A DNA stretch of 64,000 nucleotides from Anaeramoeba ignava (taxonomy: Eukaryota > Metamonada > Anaeramoebidae): positions 449,501 through 513,500 of the forward strand of contig JAPDFW010000103.1 in NCBI GenBank assembly GCA_028826165.1, read 5' to 3'. The translations under genes and the position numbers were made by a program. A model generated the notes under the pieces. That model did no database searches, was not told the DNA's origin, and worked only from the letters and a program-made list of their open reading frames with translations. Positions 55,990-64,000 of the stretch are shown one piece after another (the first letter of the stretch is position 1; each line of letters starts with the position of its first letter).

Positions 55990-58900
55990 TTTTTCCATTT
56001 ATTTTAATTAAATTTATTCCATTTAAATTATATTTATTACATTTATTTTGAATTAAATTCATTCTACTTTTTAATTAAATTTATTCCATTTATTTTAATT
56101 ATTTTTAATTAAATTTATTATATTTATTTTAATTAAATTTATTATATTTATTTTAATTAAATTTATTATATTTATTTTAATTAAATTTATTATATTTATT
56201 TTAATTAAATTTATTCCATTTTTTTTAATTAAATTTATTCTATTTATTTTAATTAAATTTATTATATTTATTTTAATTAAATTTATTAAATTTCTATTTA
56301 TTTTTTAATTAAATTTATTCTATTTATTTTAATTAAATTTATTATATTTATTTTAATTAAATTTATTCTATTTATTTTAATTAAATTTATTCTATTTATT
56401 TTAATTAAATTTATTCTATTTATTTTAATTAAATTTATTATATTTATTTTAATTAAATTTATTATATTTATTTTAATTAAATTTATTCCATTTATTTTTA
56501 ATTAAATTTATTCCTATTCTTTTAATTAAATTTATTTTATTTATTTTAATTAAATTTATTATTTATTTTAATTAAATTTATTTTATATTTATTTTAATTA
56601 AATTTATTATATTTATTTTAATTAAATTTATTTTATTTATTTTATTTATTAAATTTATTTTAATTTTATTATATTTATTTTTAATTAAATTTATTCCACT
56701 TTTTTAATTAAATTTATTATATTTATTTTAATTAAATTTAATTTTTTTAATTAAATTTATTATATTTATTTTAATTAAATTTATTCCACTTTTTTTTTAA
56801 TTAAATTTATTCCATTTATTTTTAATTAAATTTATTTAATTAAATTATTTATTTTTTAATTAAATTTATTCATATTTAATTTAATTAAATTTATTTTTTT
56901 TAATTAAATTTATTCCATTTATTTTTAATTAAATTTATTCCATTTTTCTTAATTAAATTTATTTATTTATTTTTATTTTTAAATTTATTCCTATTTATTT
57001 TAATTAAATTTATTATATTTATTTTAATTAAATTTATTCCACTTTTTTTAATTAAATTTATTCCACTTTTTTAATTAAATTTATTATATTTATTTTAATT
57101 AAATTTATTCACTTTTTAATTAAATTTATTCCATTTATTTTAATTAAATTTATTCTATTTATTTTTAATTAAATTTATTCCATTTACTTTTTAATTAAAT
57201 TTATTCTATTTATTTTAATTAAATTTATTCCATTTATTTTAATTAAATTTATTATATTTATTTTAATTAAATTTATTCCACTTTTTTAATTAAATTTATT
57301 CCATTTATTTTTAATTAAATTTATTCTATTTATTTTAATTAAATTTATTCCATTTATTTTAATTAAATTTATTCTATTTATTTTAATTAAATTTATTATT
57401 TATTTTAATTAAATTCATTCTATTTATTTTAATTAAATTTATTCTATTTTTTTTAATTAAATTTATTATTTAATTTTATTATTTATTTTAATTAAATTTT
57501 ATTTTTTTATTTATTTTAATTAAATTTATTATATTTATTTTAATTTAAATTTATTATATTTTTTAATTAAATTTATTATATTTATTTTAAATATTTATTC
57601 TATTTATTTTAATTAAATTTATTATATTTATTTTAATTAAATTTATTCCACTTTTTTTTAATTAAAATTTTTAATTAAATTTATTATATTTATTTTAATT
57701 AAATTTTGATTAAATTTATTATATTTATTTTAATTAAATTTATTCCATTTATTTATTTAAATTAATTTATTTTTTATTTTATTTTAATTTTAAATTTATT
57801 ATATTTATTTTAATTAAATTTATTATATTTATTTTAAATTTCCATTTATTTTAATTAAATTTATTACATTTATTTTAATTAAATTTATTATATTTATTTT
57901 AATTAAACTTATTCCAATTTTTTAATTAAATTTATTCAATTTTTTTTAATTAAATTTATTATATTTATTTTTTTAATTAAATTTATTCCACTTTTTTTAA
58001 TTAAATTTATTCCATTTATTTTTAATTATATTTATTCCATTTATTTTAATTAAATTTATTATATTTATTTTAATTAAATTTATTCCACTTTTTTTAATTA
58101 AATTTATTCTATTTAATTTATTTATTTTTTATTTTTAATTAAATTTATTATATTTATTTTAATTAAATTTATTCTATTTATTTTAATTAAATTTATTCTA
58201 TTTATTTTAATTAAATTTATTCTATTTATTTTTTAATTATATTTATTCTATTTATTTTAATTTATTTATTTTTTTAATTAAATTTATTTATTTATTTTAA
58301 TTAAATTTATTCCACTTATTTTAATTAAATTTATTTTATTTATTTTAATTATATTTATTCTATTTATTTTAATTAAATTTATTATATTTATTTTTTAAAT
58401 TTATTCCACTTTTTTTAATTAAATTTATTCATTTTTTTAATTAAATTTATTATATTTATTTTAATTAAATTTATTCCACTTTTTTAATTAAATTTATTCC
58501 ATTTATTTTAATTAAATTTATTCTATTTATTTTAATTAAATTCATTATATTTATTTTAATTAAATTTATTCCACTTATTTTAATTAAATTTATTATATTT
58601 TTTTTAATTAAATTTATTATATTTTTTTTTTATTAATTTATTTATTTATTTTTAATTAAATTTATTATATTTATTTTAATTAAATTCATTCCACTTTTTT
58701 TAATTAAATTTATTCCATTTATTTTTAATTAAATTTATTCCATTTATTTTAATTAAATTTATTCTATTTATTTTAATTAAATTTATTCTATTTATTTTAA
58801 TTAAATTTATTATATTTATTTTAATTAAATTTATTCTATTTATTTTATTAATTTTTCCAAATATTTATTTTAATTAAATTTATTCTATTTATTTTAATTA

Positions 58901-59826
58901 AATTTATTCCATTTATTTTTAATTAAATTTATTCCATTTTTTTAATTAAATTTATTCCACTTTTTTTAATTAAATTTATTATATTTATTTTAATTAAATT
59001 TATTTATTTATTTTTTAATTTAATTAAATTTATTCCACTTTTTTTAATTAAATTTATTCTACTTATTTTAATTAAATTTATTATATTTATTTTAATTAAA
59101 TTTATTATATTTATTTTAATTAAATTTATTTTAATTTTTTTTAATTAAATTTATTCCACTTTTTTTAATTAAATTTATTATATTTATTTTAATTAAATTT
59201 ATTCCACTTTTTTTAATTAAATTTATTCCATTTATTTTAATTAAATTTTATTATTTATTAAATTTTTAATTTAAATTTTATTTTTATTATATTTATTTTT
59301 AATTAAATTTATTATATTTATATTTTTTTTAAATTTATTATATTTATTTTAATTAAATTTATTCCATTTATTTTAATTAAATTTATTCCAATTTATTTTT
59401 AATTAAATTTATTCTATTTATTTTAATTATATTTATTCTATTTATTTTAATTAAATTTATTCCATTTATTTTAATTAAATTTATTATTTTATTTATTTAT
59501 TAAATTTATTTTTAATTATATTTATTCTAAACATTTTAATTAAATTTATTCTATTTATTTTAATTATATTTATTCCACTTATTTTAATTAAATTTATTCT
59601 ATTTTAATTAAATTTATTCCATTTATTTTTAATTAAATTTATTATATTTATTTTAATTAAAAATTTAAATTTATTCTATTTATTTTAATTAAATTTTTAG
59701 ATTTTTTTAATTAAAACACTTTTTAATTAAATTTATTATATTTATTTTTAATTAAATTTATTCCATTTATTTTAATTAAATTTATTCCACTTTTTAATTG
59801 AATTTATTCTATTTATTTTAATTAAA
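55990..59826. repeat. 3.8-kb tandem array of a 24-nt unit
   Basis: Around 150 copies of a unit made of TTTATTTTAATTAAA followed by TTTATTATA, TTTATTCCA or TTTATTCTA. Some copies are shortened to TTTATTCCACTTTTTTTAAT. This is the largest array in the window. No gene, RNA or conserved island is visible inside it. It lies between the BTB promoter and the importin alpha start. Confidence 0.95.
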
Positions 59827-59881
59827 AAGTATTGTTGTAAAAAGAAAAATTTTTGATTTAAAATTTTGAACCAAATAGAAA

Positions 59882-62800
59882 ATGAGTTAAAACAAAGAAA
59901 TTAAATAAAAAAAACAAAGAATAGATCATCAAACAGAAAGATCAAAAAGACATACATTAACAATTGAAATTAGTAAGAAAAAAAAAGAAAATCATATTAT
60001 GAAAAGAAGATTTTTGATAAATGAACCAAATTCATCAAAAATTGAAGAAAATGAAAAAAATAATCAATTAAATTTAAATGAAAAAGTAATTTTAAATTTT
60101 AAATCCAAAAAATTAATTAAAAAAATTAATTAAAAAAAATTCAACGGTTATTTTAGATTGAAAAATTATCTAAATTTGTTGATGGAATTCGTTCAAATGA
60201 TATTGAAACTAGTTTTAATTCTCTTGTTGAAATTAGAAAACTTCTTTCAACAAATAAAAATCCACCAATTAATTCTATTATTCAACAAGGAATTGTTCCA
60301 GATTTAGTTCAATTTTTAAAATCAAATCACAAAGAATTTCAGGTTTTTTATTTAAAATTAAAATTAAAATTAAAATTCATTTATAAAATTAAAATTAAAA
60401 TTAAAATTAATTTAAAAATTAAAATTAAAATTAAAATTAAAATCAAAATTAAAATCAATTTAAAAAATTAAAATTAAAATTAAAATTAAAATTAAAATTA
60501 AAATCAAAATTAAAATTAAAATTAAAATCAAAATTAAAATCAAAATAATTCAAATTCAAAATTAAAATTAAAATTAAAATTAAAATTAAAATTAAAATCA
60601 AAATCAAAATCAAAATCAAAATTAAAATCAAAATCAAAATTAAAATCAAAATCAAAATCAAAATCAAAATCAAAATCAAAATCAAAATCAAAATCAAAAT
60701 CAAAATCAAAATCAAATTCAAAATCAATTTAAAAAATTAAAATCAATTAAAAAATCAAAATTAAAATTAAAATTAAAATCAAAATTAAAATTAAAATCAA
60801 AATTAAAATTAAAATCAAAATTAAAATTAAAATCAAAATTAAAATTAAAATCAAAATTAAAATCAATTTAAAAAATTAAAATTAAAATCAAAATCAAAAT
60901 CAATTTAAAAAATTAAAATTAAAATGAAAAATTTAAATAATTCAGTTTCAAGCTGCTTGGTCTTTAACAAATATTGCAAGCGGAACTTCAGAACAAACTC
61001 GAATTGTTGTTGATTCTGGTACAATCCCCATTTTTATTACTCTCTTAGATTCAGATTCTGAAGATATTCGAGAACAAGTTATTTTCAAATCAATTTAAAA
61101 TTTAAATCAAAAAAAATTACTTAAAATGAAAATCAAAAAATTTTTTTAAATTTTTATATCAACATCAAATAAACATAAATACCACGAAAACAATAAAATC
61201 AATACAGGCAGTTTGGGCACTTGGAAATTTTGCAGGAGACAACCTCAATTATAGAGATGAAATTATAAATAATTCAAATACAATCAATTCAATATTGAAA
61301 ATTTTGCAGAATTCCAGTAAAGTTTCTGTTATAAGAAATACCACATGGGCAATATCAAATCTTTGTAGAGGAGATCCGTACCCTAACTTCCAAATATTCA
61401 AGCCACTCTTAGATACTCTGGTTAAGCTATTAAATTATAATAATAAAGAAATCAAAATTGATATATTGTGGAGTTTATCTTATTTAGCTTCTTCTTCTTC
61501 TGAGGCTATTGATTCAATTCTGATAACTGGAGTTTGTCAAACTATTGTTGATCTTCTTGTGTTTGTGATCATTATTTATTAAATTAATTTTTATTAAACA
61601 AAGAAATTCAAACAAAAAAAATAACATTTTGGAAAATGAGAAAAAAAATTTTCAAGAAAAAAAAATAATCATTTTCAAAGGGAAAAAATAATTCTAAGAC
61701 AAGAAAAAAATTAATGGAATATTTTAATTAAAGTATTTGTGATTGAATATTAATGAAGTTTATTTTATTGAATGTATACAGATTTAATTCAATTTTAATA
61801 CAAGCACCAGCATTAAGAACAATTGGAATATTTGTTTCAAGTAATGACAAAAATACTCAATATGCTCTTGAGTGTAATCTTCTTCCAAATCTTATTCCTC
61901 TTTTAAGAAGTAGTAGGATTTCTATTAGAAATGAAGCTTGTTGGGTTATTTCTAATATTACTGCTGGAAATAAAAAACAAATTCAAATTGTTATTAATTC
62001 TCAAATTATTTATACTCTTTTTAAAATTATTGAAAATGATGAGTTTCCTGTTAAAAAAGAAGCTATTTGGAGTCTTTCAAATATTATTTATTGTGGAGAT
62101 GAAGAGCAAGCAAGGTAGATTATTCAAAATCAATTCAAAATCAATTTAAATTAAAAATCAAATTAAAATTAATTTAAATTCAAAATCAATTTAAAATTAA
62201 AAATCAAATTTAAATTAATTTAAATTAAAAATCAAATTAAAATTAATTTAAATTCAAAATCAATTCAAAATCAATTTAAAATTAAAAATCAAAATTAATT
62301 TAAAATTCAAAATCAATTTAAAATTAAAATCAATTTAAAATTCAAAATCAATTTAAAATTCAAAATTAATTTAAATTCAAAATCAATTTAAAATTAAAAA
62401 TTCAAAATCAATTTAAAATCAAATTAAAATTAAAAATCAAATTTAAAATCAATTTAAAATTTAAAATTCAAAATCAATTCAAAATTAAAAATTCAAAATT
62501 AATTTAAAATTAAAATCAATTTAAAATTAAAAATTCAAAATCAATTTAAAATCAAATTAAAATTAAAAATCAAATTTAAAATCAATTTAAAATTCAAAAT
62601 TAATTTAAAATTCAAAATCAATTTAAAATTTAAAATTTAAAATCAATTTAAAATTCAAAATTTAAAATAAATTCAAAATCAATTTAAATTCAAAATTTAA
62701 AATAAATTCAAAATCAATTTAAAATCAATTTAAATTCAAAATCAATTTAAAATTCAAAATTAATTTAAATTTAATTTAAAATTAAAAATTAAGTTATCTT

Positions 62801-63145
62801 GTAAAAATTGGATGTGTTCAAATTTTTTGTGATATGTTAATTTACGAAGACACAAAATTACTTTATATTATTCTTGAATCACTTGAAATTCTTTTAAAAA
62901 TTGGACAAAAATTTTCAATTGAAGAAGAGAATCCAATTGTTTCATTAATAGAAGAATGTGATGGTGTTTCAAAATTAGAAAAATTACAAAAAAATCAAAA
63001 TGAATCAGTTTATTCAAAAGCTTCAGATTTAATTTCAACATATTTTGGTGGAATTGATATTGATGATTCTTCTCCTTTGTTTGATGATTTAAATTTTTCT
63101 GAAATGGAATCTTATTTTAATTCAAATCAAAATTTTGATATTTAA
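59882..63145 (+). CDS. Importin alpha (karyopherin alpha)
   Basis: Nuclear import adaptor. Model: join(59882..59885,59925..60085,60157..60342,60946..61077,61208..61560,61782..62114,62794..63145), 1521 nt, 506 aa, close to the usual length. The IBB domain (residues 1-55) has basic clusters ([22 protein letters not shown]). Armadillo repeats with NLS-binding Trp/Asn pairs follow: [76 protein letters not shown]. The tail is acidic ([12 protein letters not shown]). Introns of 603 bp (60343-60945) and 679 bp (62115-62793) are repeats. The first intron (39 bp, 59886-59924) is proposed because it removes two in-frame TAA codons between the only nearby ATG and the IBB. Confidence 0.93.
60350..60935. 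repeat. AAAATT/AAAATC hexamer repeat in importin alpha intron 3
   Basis: Fills the 603-bp intron 60343-60945. It contains one copy of ATTCATTTATAAAATTAAA near 60375. Confidence 0.92.
62120..62785. repeat. AATCAATTTAAAATT repeat in importin alpha intron 6
   Basis: Irregular repeat (units of 10-18 nt) of TTCAAAATCAATTTAAAATT and shorter forms. It fills intron 62115-62793. Confidence 0.9.
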
Positions 63146-63189
63146 TTTTGATTTTCTTTTCAAAATGTTAAAAAAAGAAACAATTTAAA

Positions 63190-64000
63190 AATTTAAAAAA
63201 TAAAATTTTTGGATTTTGATTTTGAATTTCATTTTGATTTTGAATTTGATTTTGATTTTGATTTGATTTAGATTTTTATTTTGATTTTGATTTTGATTTT
63301 GATTTTGATTTTGATTTTAATTTTAATTTTAATTTTAATTTTAATTTTGATTTTAATTTTAATTTTGATTTTGATTTTGATTTTGATTTAGATTTTTATT
63401 TTGATTTTCATTTTGATTTTGAACTAATTTTGAATTTTGATTTTGATTTTGATTTTGAATTTGATTTAGATTTTGAATTTGATTTTGATTTTTGAATTTG
63501 AATTTGATTTTGATTTTGATTTTGAATTAAATTTTGATTTTAATTTTGAATTAAATTTTGATTTTAATTTTGAATTTGATTTTGATTTTGATTTTGATTT
63601 TTGAATTTGAATTTGAATTTTGATTTTTATTTTGATTTTGATTTTGATTTTAATTTTAAATTGGATTTTGATTTTGATTTTAATTTTGATTTTAATTTTG
63701 ATTTTTATTTTGAATTTGAATTTTGATTTTGATTTTGATTTTGATTTTAATTTTGATTTTGATTTTGATTTTGATTTTGATTTTGATTTTGATTTTGATT
63801 TTGAATTTGATTTTGATTTTCATTTTTATTTTGAATTTTGATTTTGAATTTTGAATTTGATTTTTATTTTTATTTGGATTTTGATTTTGATTTTGATTTT
63901 GATTTTGATTTTTATTTTTATTTTGATTTTGAATTTTATTTTTATTTTTGATTTTGATTTTGATTTTGATTTTGATTTTGATTTTGATTTTGATTTTGAT
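63190..64000. repeat. TTTTGA hexamer repeat running to the window end
   Basis: Begins about 45 bp after the importin alpha stop. The dominant unit is TTTTGA with TTTTAA, TTTGAA and TTTTTA variants. It continues past the window edge; no gene is visible. Confidence 0.93.

Noticed and set aside
55990-59826. CRISPR array
   Set aside because: There are no unique spacers between repeats, and the setting is a eukaryotic nuclear genome.
59882-59920. TAA reassigned to glutamine (start MSQNKEIKQKKQ)
   Set aside because: Tempting because the ATG is in frame with the IBB, but TAA ends many other genes here and the long ORFs have no internal TAA. A 39-nt GT-AG intron explains the codons better.
1-64000. 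tRNA or rRNA genes
   Set aside because: I looked for G/C-rich cloverleaf-like islands and TTC-containing T-loops and found none; a covariance-model scan would be decisive.

Overview
The window is nuclear DNA of a very AT-rich, intron-bearing unicellular eukaryote. Evidence: spliceosomal GT-AG introns, Asn/Gln/Lys/Asp-rich low-complexity tracts inside conserved proteins, and eukaryote-only families (importin alpha, P4-ATPase flippase, UBE2T-type E2, TRIP12/UFD4-type HECT ligase, RNF213-type giant AAA+ protein, a CDCA3-like protein). The standard code fits: TAA or TGA ends the genes, and the long ORFs contain no in-frame TAA/TAG. The style suggests an amoeboid or metamonad-like protist (Anaeramoeba-like would fit), but the taxon is a guess.

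Layout: 1-274 (-) N-terminus of an unrecognised gene; 0.9-3.9 kb hexamer array; 3966-6101 (+) TRMT2A-like tRNA methyltransferase, 5 exons; 6533-7783 (-) PQ-loop membrane protein; 7.9-8.8 kb tandem array; 8767-22607 (-) RNF213/mysterin-like AAA+ gene, about 4,500 codons, with several repeat-linked frame breaks and no visible RING or RZ finger; 23.0-23.5 kb array; 23579-30856 (+) P4-ATPase, 9 exons, 1246 aa; 30922-32919 (+) BTB protein; 32.9-33.8 kb array; 33909-38896 (+) ABCD4-like half transporter, 5 exons, 740 aa; 39206-39694 (+) CDCA3-like KEN-box protein; 39.7-40.5 kb array; 40497-45263 (-) BLM/Sgs1-type RecQ helicase carrying a 280-residue intein in its Walker A motif; 45855-46139 (-) small ORF that may be the RecQ 5' exon; 46261-47478 (+) UBE2T-like E2; 47819-54499 (+) TRIP12/UFD4-like HECT E3, 1927 aa; 54766-55767 (-) second BTB protein; 56.0-59.8 kb of a 24-nt repeat; 59882-63145 (+) importin alpha, 506 aa; then a hexamer-like repeat to the end.

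Most non-coding space, including many introns, consists of short tandem repeats, each array with its own unit, often of 6, 12, 18 or 24 nt. All intron-containing gene models given here were assembled by hand and each sums to a whole number of codons. Two very short introns (27 and 39 nt) are needed to remove in-frame stops.

The main discovery candidate is the nuclear-encoded intein in the RecQ helicase. It has complete splicing blocks and a degenerate LAGLIDADG endonuclease. The helicase lies head-to-head with a Fanconi-pathway-type E2 (UBE2T), so two DNA-repair genes may share one short promoter.
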